A DNA stretch of 64,000 bases from Saprolegnia diclina VS20 (Eukaryota; Oomycota; Saprolegniomycetes; Saprolegniales; Saprolegniaceae): the NCBI RefSeq assembly GCF_000281045.1, contig NW_008246076.1:153286-217285 (forward strand), in the 5' to 3' direction. The notes under the pieces were generated by a model. It saw only the letters and a list, made by a program, of their open reading frames with translations, was not told the origin of the DNA and did not search any database. Position numbers and translations under genes: made by a program. Positions 33,462 through 42,828 of the stretch are shown in pieces (positions within the stretch are counted from its first letter, which is position 1; each line of letters opens with the position of its first letter).

Positions 33462-34428
33462 CTAATCGGTGAGGAAGCCAGGACGTGCAGCCCAAAAGCC
33501 GTCTTTGACCACGTCTTCGTGAAGAACGACGAGCGTCTTGTCTTGGCGCAGCACCAACGAGCCTCGCTTGTAGATCGACTCGACGTCGTTGTAGTTGAGC
33601 TGGAAGCGAGAGAAGAGTAGCTCTTGCTTGTCTTTGGCGAGCGTCTTGCACAGCGTCGCTTCCGCTGCTTGCTTGGTCTCGCCTGCGCATCGCGTGAGCG
33701 ACGACGATCACAATAGCAACTCAAGACTCACCGCTCTGCACCAGCAGCCAAAAGCACGTGTTGTACATGTTGTTGATGTGGCAGTCCACTTGACGCCACG
33801 CGAGATAGTCGCGCAAGTTCTAGCACCATATCGACTATAGTTCTTTTTGGATATCCTAGTAAGAAATGTACCTTGGAGGACGGGTAGCAGACGACGCGCG
33901 AGTCAAACGCCGGCGGGTACTGCAGCGGCACGTCGCCAAAGAAGGCCGACCAGTAGTAGACAAAGGACGACGTAAAGAGCGAGACAAACGTCGATGCGAG
34001 CTTGGTCGACCGGCGGCTGTACAAGCTGCTGCTCTTCTACTCAGGCGTGTGAGCGACGCACGCGACCAGGCAGTCTACCGCAAGCACAAAGCTGTACTCG
34101 TCGCTCTGGCCGTACGCGACGACAATGTCGCCAAACTCGTGGCACACGCAGGTTGCTGCCTACGCGACGTGGTCATTCGCGTGCTATGTAGACCAAGCGA
34201 ACCTTGTTCATGAGGTGCAGGCCACGGAGGTCGTTGGGCTTGGCATAGCCGTGGGCGTCCGTAAACCTACAGACACCACGATAGACAATGTGTGCATGCA
34301 TCGACTGAATAGACCACTTCTTACTTGTGGAAGCCTTTGCCATCGACGCGCACGACGATCCACGTGTTGCGCAGGACTGGGTCCGGCAGCTCAAACTGGC
34401 GCACGTACTCGTAGCGCGAGTTGGCCAT
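33462..34428 (-). CDS. THG1: tRNA(His) guanylyltransferase
   Basis: Six exons: 34428-34325, 34266-34203, 34159-34079, 34036-33872, 33819-33732, 33682-33462, giving 240 aa (yeast Thg1 is 237). Introns are 42-58 nt; the last ends in CAG, unlike almost all others here. The reading [15 protein letters not shown]...[38 protein letters not shown] is the textbook Thg1 N-terminus, with the metal-binding D in [20 protein letters not shown] supplies the second acidic pair, RRSTKLAS the triphosphate site, and [17 protein letters not shown] the tRNA-contact motif. Thg1 adds the G-1 residue to the 5' end of tRNA-His by reverse polymerisation, which histidyl-tRNA synthetase needs. No deviation in catalytic residues is visible. 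Confidence 0.95.
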
Positions 34429-34706
34429 TTGATCAAATGGCCTTTCTGTCCGGATATCAAATGGGCATCCGGATTTAAATCCGGATACACTGCGTGCTCC
34501 GGATAATGCACGTCAACAAGCAAACTGCCGCCACCCAGAACGCGACCACTCGACGCGACCACTCGAGTTGAGCTCAAATAGATAGTGGTACATTGGCGTG
34601 TGGTAGTGGACACTATATGAGTTGCTCGTCAAACCCGAGCACTGCCACGCCCGGTGGCATCGACCAACGCGCCTTGTGCTTGCTGCAGTAGCTACCACAA
34701 GGGCCG
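34429..34706. promoter_or_regulatory. THG1 upstream region with clustered CCGGAT words and a 20-bp perfect palindrome
   Basis: Within 80 nt upstream of the THG1 start, CCGGAT or its reverse occurs about five times (near 34450, 34469-34486 and 34499). A perfect palindrome, ATCCGGATTTAAATCCGGAT, occupies 34467-34486. A similar cluster lies upstream of the neighbouring ankyrin-type gene near 36650-36705. The arrangement looks like a dimeric transcription-factor site, but the factor is unknown. Confidence 0.5.
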
Positions 34707-36591
34707 TCGAAGGCGTCGCCACCGGATTGGCGCGCGATACGAGCTCTCTTGCGGCGGGTTTCGTGGGTTAGCTTCCAGCACGCGTTGCTTCCACGTCGTC
34801 AGAATGTGCTGGAGATACGCCGCGACGTCCCGGCGGAGAATGCGCGGCACGAGCCAGTTGGACGGGCGGAGCCTTCGTCGCGCAGGTCCTGTAAGAACGT
34901 AGCCGTCGACGGGTTCTCGGTCAGAAACTGGACAAAGCGCGGGTCGAGGTACGTCGGTGTCTCGCTCGCATTGAATGTGGCGATAAAGGTCTCGAGCCAG
35001 AGCGTCGCCATGACGCGGTTCGGGCGGTCCACGACGCTGTACGCCAGCGTCGCAAGGTACAAGAGGTCGTCGACGCCGTCGCCCGACGCGCAGAAAGACC
35101 AGAGCCGCGCAAACCCGGCAGTGTCCTGATGGCGGATCGTCTGGGGAAACGCATCACGCACACGTCCGACGCCATGGCCGAGGAGGAAGCGCACAAACCA
35201 AATGTTGGCGACACCGCCGCACGGCAGACTCGAGGGCGATCGCAGTAAAAGATGCCGGGTTCGTGGCATATAAGTAGCGCATGACGTCCGGAAGGTACGC
35301 GCAGTCGACAATGTCTTCGGCGGTCGAGGGATACAACTGGCTTGAGTACTGACGCAAGGTCGCCACGACGTCTCGGCTGCCGCGCAAGGCGGCGGCATGC
35401 ACGAGCCACTGCATGGCCATCGGCGAGCTGGCTTTGGCGACGACAGACTCGGCCTTGGCCCAGAGTTGACTGTAGCCGCACGCGGCGGTGGCCCATGCGC
35501 CGTCGAGCACGACAGCGCGGTGGCAGAGGTAGGATACAATGAACGGCGACCGCTTGTGGGCGCAGATGCGCGCTTGAACGTGTCCGGGGAGGACGCGGCT
35601 CCATGTCGACTTTTGGCAAATTTCGAGGTAGTCGTGGATCTCCAGATGGCCGTGCACCATGGCCATGTGCATAGGCCCAAGCGTGTTGGTCGGCGGCAGC
35701 GGCGGCGAGTCGTGCGTGCAGAGGCGCACGTAAGAGAGGTCGTAGATGCTTGCAGAGGGTTGACCAGGCGAGGCAAAGACAGCACACAGACGTTGCAGCG
35801 CAAATAGCGTGCGGGCAGGTGGAAAGCCCGAGTGTACGAATCTGAAGTGAGGCCCGAGGGCTTTCCCAGTCGTCACTTGAAAACCACCTTCCCTTGTATA
35901 ATTACATTTATCAAGATACAACCAGTCGTTGAAGATTCGACCTGCCCCGGTGTACCGGTGCAGTCTCATACACGACAATGCTCGCCGCAGGCGGCCGCCA
36001 GGAGGCACTGGAAGCCGTCGCCGCGCGCCGTCAAGATGGACCCGAACAACGGATACTCGGCGAGAAGCCACTGGAGCGCTTTGCCGTCGCCGTGCGTCGC
36101 AGCGGTCGCGAGCGCGCGCACCGAGCAGCGCCGTTTCGAGCAAAGGTGCTGGCTCTGGAGCATGTCGCGGCCGCGTGCGACGCTCATAAACTTGGCCGCC
36201 TCGGTTGCGTGAGTATTACAGCGCCACGCCCATGTGCCCGTTGGCCGCGGCGAGGACCATGCCGGAGCGGGAGCAGCCCTCGCTGCGATGCGCGTGCACG
36301 AAGCGGACGACGTCCAGAAACCCGTTCATGGCCGCGCGATCCATTGCTAAAAAGGTGCACGCATGCCCATCGTCGTGCAGCTGCTGCGCAAATGCGAGGA
36401 GGCCCATCGTGGAGCCGGCTCGGGTAGATGGTCACCTCGTAGCCTTGCGGCTTGGTCGTCGTGTGCTCACGGACATGACGCCGGAAGTCCTCCATGTACG
36501 CGCGGACGTCCAAGAAGAGACCGTCTTGGTACTCGGCCATGAGAGCCGCCGCCGGCAGCGACGGGCAGAAGACGTCGGCGAAGCTCGTCAT
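34707..36591 (-). CDS. Ankyrin-type repeat protein of the oomycete kind (exon structure partly unresolved)
   Basis: The start at 36591 gives MTSFADVFCPSLPAAALMAEYQDGLFLDVRAYMEDFRRHV. A 52-nt intron then leads to MGLLAFAQQLHDDGHACTFLAMDRAAMNGFLDVVRFVHAHRSEGCSRSGMVLAAANGHMGVAL. The A-M-D-x-A-A-x-N-G-x-L-D-V-V-x-F-V-H-x-x-R-x-E-G-C pattern is the ankyrin variant widespread in oomycete genomes. Coding sense continues through MSVARGRDMLQSQHLCSKRRC (36187) and a long exon containing LGPMHMAMVHGHLEIHDYL and AMQWLVHAAALRGSRDVVATL. It ends near 34707 after LVPRILRRDVAAYLQHILTTWKQRVLEANP. Junctions near 36215, 35960, 35220 and 34880 are not settled, and two adjacent genes remain possible. Such repeats mediate protein-protein contacts; no enzyme domain is seen. 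Confidence 0.55.
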
Positions 36592-36810
36592 GCTGACCGC
36601 GGCTGTCGAACCTCCTGGAATGCATTTTCGTATCTATTAAAAAACAGAGGTGCCGGATACCATACATTATCTGGCGTATCGGTGTATCCGGAATCCGGAT
36701 TATGGCAAACATTCAAAATTATCAAGCGGCGGTGCGGTTTTCTATCAAGTGCCAAGGGCTGTCCTAAGGTATACATCACTTTTCAATTACCTGGCATCAC
36801 CCGCTTCGTC
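36592..36810. promoter_or_regulatory. Divergent promoter region with a second CCGGAT cluster
   Basis: Between the ankyrin-type gene (minus) and the next gene (plus) lie GCCGGATACC (36651) and TATCCGGAATCCGGATTA (about 36685-36702), the same hexamer family as upstream of THG1. Confidence 0.4.
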
Positions 36811-37833
36811 ATGGCCGCACCCTACGCCATCGGCGCTGCTTTTGTTGCAGTCTTTACCGTCTCCAGCTTCCATACGGCATTGGCCCAGTCGACGTCAAAC
36901 GAAGGCCAGGACGGGATAGATCCCAGTGGCTTCCATCCGTGGACCATGTACGATGAGCTCACGGCCCCGTACCGAGACAAGCAGCGAGCCAGCGCGTCTG
37001 AAGGTAGTCGCAAACCCGCCGGGCACACGAAACCCGCCGAGCACATGGGCCCTGTCGCTGCGACCCTCGACTTGCTGGCGGACTGCTTGGAGGTGTATTT
37101 GACCGAGATTGACGGTCCGACGCGCCCGCCGCAGTTTGTGCGTGCGTCACTCGTCATTTTGGACTACTGCATCGACGTATTTCCACCAAGCGATGCGGCG
37201 ATCGTCGGGCGACTGACGACGACCTTACTGGACGCGAGCGACGCCCACGAACGAGCGTTCCGGTGCATTGTGCAGTGGTGCGACGAGACGTGTGCGTTTC
37301 TACAAGGATTTCTCGACTTGCGCGAGTCCCACAAGCCTAATGACGGCCAAGTGCTCGTCTCGGCCGTCTTTACAGAGGGACGCACGATCCTCACGGATGC
37401 TGTCGCGTCGATCGCGACCACCGGTAGCTTGCTCACGGCAGCGCGCCGAGATCTCAACCGTCTTCTGCCAGCTTCAGTAGCGTCGTCAGGTGTACAGCGA
37501 CTCGAGTGCTTGGAGCCAACGGACGCTGAAGACTATGAAGTGATCAACAACGAGGAGGGGCCCCAATATCACCTGCGCTGCCTCGACAAACGAATGGAGG
37601 ACGTCATCGAGCTACTGAAAATGGGTATGTCGACCTTGGCGTCGAAGAAGGTCCACCAGGAGCTCGATATGCAGCAACTCTACCCAGCGTCGTGGGAGCA
37701 AATGGACGAGCGGTTTCTGACATCGATGGAGGCATCCATGCACCGCCTCTTGGCCACCTGCAAGAAGTGCCGCGACGGATCCCTTAGCGCCACCACGCAC
37801 TCGGTTCAGGTTGTACCAGACTATTTCGATTAA
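36811..37833 (+). CDS. Unrecognised protein with an N-terminal hydrophobic segment (340 aa)
   Basis: One exon. The start MAAPYAIGAAFVAVFTVSSFHTALAQ looks like a signal peptide with an A-x-A-type cleavage end; the same frame opens far upstream, but there it overlaps the opposite-strand ankyrin gene. The rest is mostly helical with evenly spread cysteines (about nine), an acidic stretch (ECLEPTDAEDYEVINNEEGPQYHL) and a C-terminal LLATCKKCRDGS. No known domain was recognised. It shares some flavour with the next plus-strand gene: the phrase LLDASDA/S in the middle and an acidic D/E-Y-E-V/I-I tail element. The two may be distant paralogues. Function is unknown. Confidence 0.7.
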   Translation: MAAPYAIGAAFVAVFTVSSFHTALAQSTSNEGQDGIDPSGFHPWTMYDELTAPYRDKQRASASEGSRKPAGHTKPAEHMGPVAATLDLLADCLEVYLTEIDGPTRPPQFVRASLVILDYCIDVFPPSDAAIVGRLTTTLLDASDAHERAFRCIVQWCDETCAFLQGFLDLRESHKPNDGQVLVSAVFTEGRTILTDAVASIATTGSLLTAARRDLNRLLPASVASSGVQRLECLEPTDAEDYEVINNEEGPQYHLRCLDKRMEDVIELLKMGMSTLASKKVHQELDMQQLYPASWEQMDERFLTSMEASMHRLLATCKKCRDGSLSATTHSVQVVPDYFD

Positions 37834-38425
37834 CAATAATGTGCTTCAATATCCGCCGTGAATATAGTACCGATACTGGTTTGTCCCATAGTATAATTTG
37901 TAAAACAACCATTTTCTATTACTCTACCAAGACCGAGCTACTTGGGAGCAACAACCATGTCCGCCATGCCAGAGGTGGGCGAGGCGGGTTAGCTTTTGAC
38001 TGATACTACAAATTCGTGGATGGCTCGAGCTCGCTTGCTCTGCGCCTGGTACCGATTTTCATATCTTGGGCTTATGGAACGGTTGGCCTCGCGCGGGCTG
38101 CCTCTTCCACTTCGTGGAAACAGCCTTCCCATTGTACATTTTGTAAAACAACCATTTTCGACATTGTCAATAATGATATATTCCCGCTGGCATTTACATA
38201 CATTTGTACATCTTGGCGCCACGCTCGTCGATTCATGTTGCAGAGCATGTCTCTTGAGAGGCTTCCATTCCTATCCATTTATCAAGTGCGAAAGTATCAA
38301 ATCGGTTCCAGCTGGTTCCAGCGCAGAGTATCAACTGTAGTATCAAGTGCACGTTGTGGTCCTATGGTGGCTGGAAGGAGCGAGCACTAGCATTTTTTCT
38401 CGTAACGCGACGACCCGCAAATAAT
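37834..38425. other. Spacer with a duplicated noncoding segment
   Basis: The word TTTGTAAAACAACCATTTTC occurs near 37897-37917 and again near 38139-38159, each within a longer similar context beginning CCCAT(A/T)GTA. This is a local duplication about 240 nt apart. No gene is seen. Confidence 0.6.
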
Positions 38426-39799
38426 ATGCAGTTGCCACACGCCGAGCGGCTCAACGCTACCGTGTGCAAAATCCTGGACACACACACGAGCGCGGCGACG
38501 ACGGATGCCGTCTGCTTTACTGGCGCTGACGTGTACCTCGACGCCCGCGCAGACGCTGCCCACAGCTTGCACGGTGTCGACCAGATCCTCGATCTCTTGG
38601 GCGTCGGCATGGAGCTGGGTCACGCCGCGACGTGCAACGACACCATGCTGAAGGTCCCCGGGCCCCAAGTGCTGTCCGAGTTTGCGTCCACCGCGCAGAC
38701 TCCGCGGCTCGGCGACCTTCGAAAGAGCGCCGACCTTCAAAAGAGCATCCACGAGGGTCGCCAGAGCCAGTTCAAGGCCCGTCTAGCCATGCACCACTTG
38801 TACCACGTGTCAAAGTCGTTCACGAGGGCGCTTCTCGACGCGAGCGACTCCGACGTCGCTTCCCGCATGCTCGCCGCTCTCGTCACTCATGCGTTGGACG
38901 CTTACCGAGACCTCCTCGCTGCTCTGCGAGCCGCCATCGCGCAGTGGTCGATGGCGCACTGGCAGCTACAGCCTTTTCTCATTCTCGGTGCTGCACCGTG
39001 TCAGGACACGGTGACGGCGCTCGACGTCGGCATCCAGGCTGAGCTCGCTCGCCTACAGATGAGCGAGACCGGCGTCGCAGATCTTGTGCATCGCTTGCGC
39101 TCGCACGCCGTGCCCTCGGGTCTGCACTACTTGACGCAGAGCGATATGGCCCTGCGCTTTGGTGCAGCCGCTCAAGCTGCAAGCGCTACGTCAATGGATC
39201 AAAGTGGCGACGTCACCTCCGAGCTTCGGGGGGACGATTTGCTCGAAGACGGTGCGACACCGGCAGACACGGTCAGTGAAATGAGTGGTACGCATGAGAC
39301 CGTTGTTGTGGGCCACCTCGAGGTACAACCGTTGCTGACGATCGGCAACGACGAAGCGACGAGCGACTGCGAAGAGCCATCGCCTGCGAGCAGTGTCACG
39401 GTGACTGTCGTGACCGAGACGACGCTTAGTGAGGACGCGAGCGAGCGCAAAGCGTCGGCAGGCATGCTCGCAAACGACTACGACGTCAGCGAGCCGGCGC
39501 CATTGCCCGCCTCATTGCGCGAGACGCACGAAGATTTCGAAACCAGAAACGAGCCGGGTGCTACTGCGGGCGAGAGCAATAACCAAGTGTCGGCCATGGA
39601 GCAGTCACCAGGAACGGTTGATGTCGCCTACGACTCAAGTGCGGCGTCGAACAAGAGCCTCACTAGCACGGCGCCCGAGTATGTGGAGTTCGATGACGAT
39701 CTCGAGTACGAGATCATCACGGACGAAGAATACTTCTTCGAGGCGACCCCCCCGATGGCCTTGGACGCGCCGCATTGGCTCAACATCCACTACTGTTAG
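38426..39799 (+). CDS. Unrecognised acidic-tailed protein (457 aa)
   Basis: One exon, start at MQLPHAERLNATVCKILDTH. The first ~270 residues are helical and leucine/alanine-rich with a few cysteines. The rest is low-complexity, rich in S, T, E and D (EEPSPASSVTVTVVTETTLSEDASERK), and ends with a very acidic stretch EYVEFDDDLEYEIITDEEYFFEATPP. No signal peptide, membrane helix or known domain is visible. Codon use looks genuinely coding, and the frame is clean over 1.37 kb. It may be a distant relative of the preceding gene (shared ALLDASDS and an acidic D/E-Y-E-I-I motif). Function is unknown. Confidence 0.72.
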   Translation: MQLPHAERLNATVCKILDTHTSAATTDAVCFTGADVYLDARADAAHSLHGVDQILDLLGVGMELGHAATCNDTMLKVPGPQVLSEFASTAQTPRLGDLRKSADLQKSIHEGRQSQFKARLAMHHLYHVSKSFTRALLDASDSDVASRMLAALVTHALDAYRDLLAALRAAIAQWSMAHWQLQPFLILGAAPCQDTVTALDVGIQAELARLQMSETGVADLVHRLRSHAVPSGLHYLTQSDMALRFGAAAQAASATSMDQSGDVTSELRGDDLLEDGATPADTVSEMSGTHETVVVGHLEVQPLLTIGNDEATSDCEEPSPASSVTVTVVTETTLSEDASERKASAGMLANDYDVSEPAPLPASLRETHEDFETRNEPGATAGESNNQVSAMEQSPGTVDVAYDSSAASNKSLTSTAPEYVEFDDDLEYEIITDEEYFFEATPPMALDAPHWLNIHYC

Positions 39800-40124
39800 T
39801 TAATCTCACTGTAAAATAAGCCACAAAATACTAGAAACCTTCGCATTCTTTAAACAAGACATGTGGATCGTCCGTGGTGTACACGGACCGCGCCTCGGAA
39901 CGGACACGTGGCAGCAGCAGGAGCCGTGTGACGACGACGACCGCTGTGGTTATCACACACATAGCAACTCGGCACGACCAAGCCTTGTCCTCATTACGCT
40001 TCCGAAGCATGCAGTTGCATGTACGATACCCATCGTGTCGGGTGCCACCACACCTCTAGCTGTGCAAAAGAATAGAACTGTACACAATTACAAGATACTC
40101 GTCGATATAATGTTTACAAAACTA
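39800..40124. other. Convergent intergenic region
   Basis: Contains the 3' flanks of the acidic-tailed protein gene and of calpain 1, which converge. AT-rich at 40080-40125. A plus-strand frame extending from here across the calpain exon is an antisense shadow. Confidence 0.5.
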
Positions 40125-41990
40125 TTAATCGGCCTTGAGGACGGCCGTCACCGTGGCGTGGGCGTCCTTGGTGTAGACGCGGAGGCCAAGCACAACGGCG
40201 CCGCTGAGCGCATCGCCCTCGATGGGCTCGTCAGCGGCCTCTTCTTCCTCTTCGTCTTCCTCTTCCTGGGCCTCTTCATCGTTGTCGTCGCCGTTGTCGT
40301 CTTCGTCGTCGTTGGGCGTCTCTTCGTCCTCCGGCTCCTCGGCTTGCGCCTCGAGCTCCAACAGTTTTTCCTTCCGTGCGCGGTTGGCCGCGAGCTCGAA
40401 CTCGGTCGACTGCGTCTCCTTGGCCTTGTCGAGAATGTCGTACTCGCCATGGAGGTTGACAGCCTGGACGCGGCTCGCGTTGAAGTTCTTGCAGATCTGA
40501 AGCAGCTTGTCCGGACGGGCGTTGCCGACGTCCGAGATGACGTCTTCAGCGCCTTGCTGGCCACGGCCACGGCGCACAACCATGACGTCGACGTCGTAGA
40601 CACCGGCTTCGAGCGACTTGAACTCCAAGCTGATGCTGCGGTTGTAGCAGTTTTGCACGAAATGACCGACAAACGACCGGCTCTCGTCGTCGCTGCGGCG
40701 GTAGACGGCGAGGCGCAAGCCAAAGTCGTACGGACCTTCGAGGCCGTGGAAGTAGCGCTCGTCGGCCTTCGCAAGCACGACATTGGCCGGCCCGTCGGTC
40801 GAGAGCGAGAACTGGAAGAGACCTTGGTCCCACGCGGCCGGCCACGCCGACCGGTACTCGATCCACTCTTGGTTGACAAACCAGTTGGCGTCGTAGAGGC
40901 GCGTCTGCTCGATCTCGGTAAACTCTTCGATGAAGTCTTCGTACTGCATCCAGAACGCGCCGTCGTCACCAAACTTGTGGTCGAGCGCGGCCATCCACTC
41001 GGGCGTCCACTCCTTCGAGCCGTCCGACCAGCGGCCGTTCCACTCGTGCTGGCCCCACGGGTTGCGGATCATGAGGAAGCGCGTACCCTGGACTTCAACG
41101 GCCTTGAGGATCGAGTACGCGTGCAGATGCACCAGACCGTTGTCGGAGCGCGACTCCAAGCCCGAGTACTTCTTGATGACTGCCGCCGAGAAGAGCGTGT
41201 CGACGTTCGTGCGGGAGAATTCTTCGACCCAAAACCGGTCGTAGTCCAAGATGTCGGTCGTCAAAATCGTCGTGGTGACACCGCCCGTGAGGTCCTCGAT
41301 GCCCTCGCCCGTCATACCGCCTTCAACCGACTTGTAGTCGCCATGGAGCTTGGTGTACGCCTTCTCCAACAGCGGCAGCCACGTCTCCCGCGCCGACGAC
41401 GACTTGCCAAAGAAGAGGGCTTGCGACCCCGTGCGCAGTAGCTCCTTGTACTTGGCCTTGTCGCTAATGACGTACGACTCGTACGCGTGATCAAAGTCGG
41501 TGTGGGTGACGTAGAGCTGGTCGTCGATGATGACATGCTGCCACTCACCGTCCTTGAAGAAGATGAAGCCGTAGACACCGACCTTCTCGTCGCGGGCAAC
41601 ACAAATGTTCTCAATGACACGCGGCACCCAGCACACGGACGCAAGCGCCGCAAGGAACCAGCAGTTGCCGGTCGTGCCCTGCTGAATGTCACCAGCGTCA
41701 AAGCCATCGTCGCAGAAGATCGGGTCCTTGAAGATCTGGCGCACACGGAGGGCACCACCGGGCGTCGTCGAGTCCCAGAGGTCGGTGAGCGAGCTGAGGC
41801 AGTCGTACTCATTGCCAGCAATGTCAAACTCAATGTCGCGGAAGACGCGGTTGTTGGCACGGCACTCGGCCGCGATCTCGGCGACCTCTTCCTTGCAGCG
41901 CGCAATGGCGGTCGCAAGGCTCTCGGTCGCGAGCAACGACGGCTTGGTGACCGACGTCGCCTTGGCGCGGCTCTTGGTCTTGGCAGGCAT
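40125..41990 (-). CDS. Calpain-like cysteine protease 1 (triad intact)
   Basis: One exon, 621 aa from MPAKTKSRAKATSV; upstream codons in frame look like leader. The calpain core covers residues ~55-400. The catalytic Cys sits in IQQGTTGNCWFLAALASVC, the His in DNGLVHLHAYSILKAVEV (usually G-H-A-Y), and the Asn in MIRNPWGQHEWNGRWSDGS. A C2-like domain follows (FQFSLSTDGPANVVLAKAD...FVGHFVQNCYNRSISLEF), then a run of about 45 acidic residues and a C-terminal LSGAVVLGLRVYTKDAHATV. There is no EF-hand domain, so this is a non-classical calpain, common in oomycetes and other protists. Calpains cleave a few proteins in response to Ca2+; the acidic tail could bind Ca2+ (inference). Very similar to calpain 3, which lies 3.3 kb away in inverted orientation. 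Confidence 0.93.
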   Translation of the reverse strand: MPAKTKSRAKATSVTKPSLLATESLATAIARCKEEVAEIAAECRANNRVFRDIEFDIAGNEYDCLSSLTDLWDSTTPGGALRVRQIFKDPIFCDDGFDAGDIQQGTTGNCWFLAALASVCWVPRVIENICVARDEKVGVYGFIFFKDGEWQHVIIDDQLYVTHTDFDHAYESYVISDKAKYKELLRTGSQALFFGKSSSARETWLPLLEKAYTKLHGDYKSVEGGMTGEGIEDLTGGVTTTILTTDILDYDRFWVEEFSRTNVDTLFSAAVIKKYSGLESRSDNGLVHLHAYSILKAVEVQGTRFLMIRNPWGQHEWNGRWSDGSKEWTPEWMAALDHKFGDDGAFWMQYEDFIEEFTEIEQTRLYDANWFVNQEWIEYRSAWPAAWDQGLFQFSLSTDGPANVVLAKADERYFHGLEGPYDFGLRLAVYRRSDDESRSFVGHFVQNCYNRSISLEFKSLEAGVYDVDVMVVRRGRGQQGAEDVISDVGNARPDKLLQICKNFNASRVQAVNLHGEYDILDKAKETQSTEFELAANRARKEKLLELEAQAEEPEDEETPNDDEDDNGDDNDEEAQEEEDEEEEEAADEPIEGDALSGAVVLGLRVYTKDAHATVTAVLKAD

Positions 41991-42828
41991 GGCAAAAGAG
42001 TGTTGTCTCGGACGAGGCAAAAGGAAAAGTGAACATCGTCGCGCGTGGTGCCAGGTAGAAAGCGCACCAAAGTCTTTAAATGGGTGCTCTATTTGGTTTG
42101 GTCGCGGACGTCGCACCTAAACGAGTGCAGCAGCTGGCAGGTTGGCTCGAGCACGCAGCAAGCACAACGAGATGCAACCCCACACATTGCGTCATCTTTG
42201 CTCTATCAAAGCGCCCACGATGGGAGCACGGGGCGTCGGTCCGGAATTGCCATAGCTTGAAAAGTGCAGCCTTGGAGCTCCACACGACCGCCAGTGCTAT
42301 GTAGAGGAGACTGCCGCTCCTAATGCAACTTTATCACCGTTGGTCCGTGGAGGTGGCGCGCGAGAGGGCGCAGTGCCAAGCGACGGGTACCATGTAGCCA
42401 TTTGCTTCGCTTGGGAGACGCGGTGCCTCTGCGCTGCAACGACGATCTGCACAGCAGCCAGATCGTACGACAATCCTTTGCTATGCGTCGTCCAACGCCG
42501 ACTCGCCACAAACAAACGATCGCACCCACGTGCTGATGCAGTGCAGCAGTGCAACGTCATGTACCATCATTCTGTGTTTGCATGAATGATGGTGTTGAGA
42601 GGCGCCACCGACGGAGGAACGCGCGGCGAGGTGGCGCATCGGAGGCGCCAGAGTTTGTTGCCATAAGCTAGCGACTGGACGTAGCAGAGTTGGGCGTCGT
42701 CGTCACAAGGGCACCATGGCATTCCAGCGCGTCGCCTTTGCCAGTCCATCGGTCGCTCAACGTTAAACCGTGTTCGACATCAAACAAGAGCATATCTCTT
42801 TTTCCATACACAATGCTAGAATGCTAGT
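41991..42828. other. Spacer between calpain 1 and calpain 2
   Basis: Holds the calpain 1 promoter (AT-rich TCTATTTGG near 42090) and the calpain 2 3' flank (AT-rich around 42785-42830). No other gene is supported; short frames on both strands have no domains. Confidence 0.45.

Noticed and set aside
39861-41441. 526-codon plus-strand open frame
   Set aside because: Antisense to calpain 1 through most of its length. It arises from the strong G/C third-position bias of that exon and has no domain.
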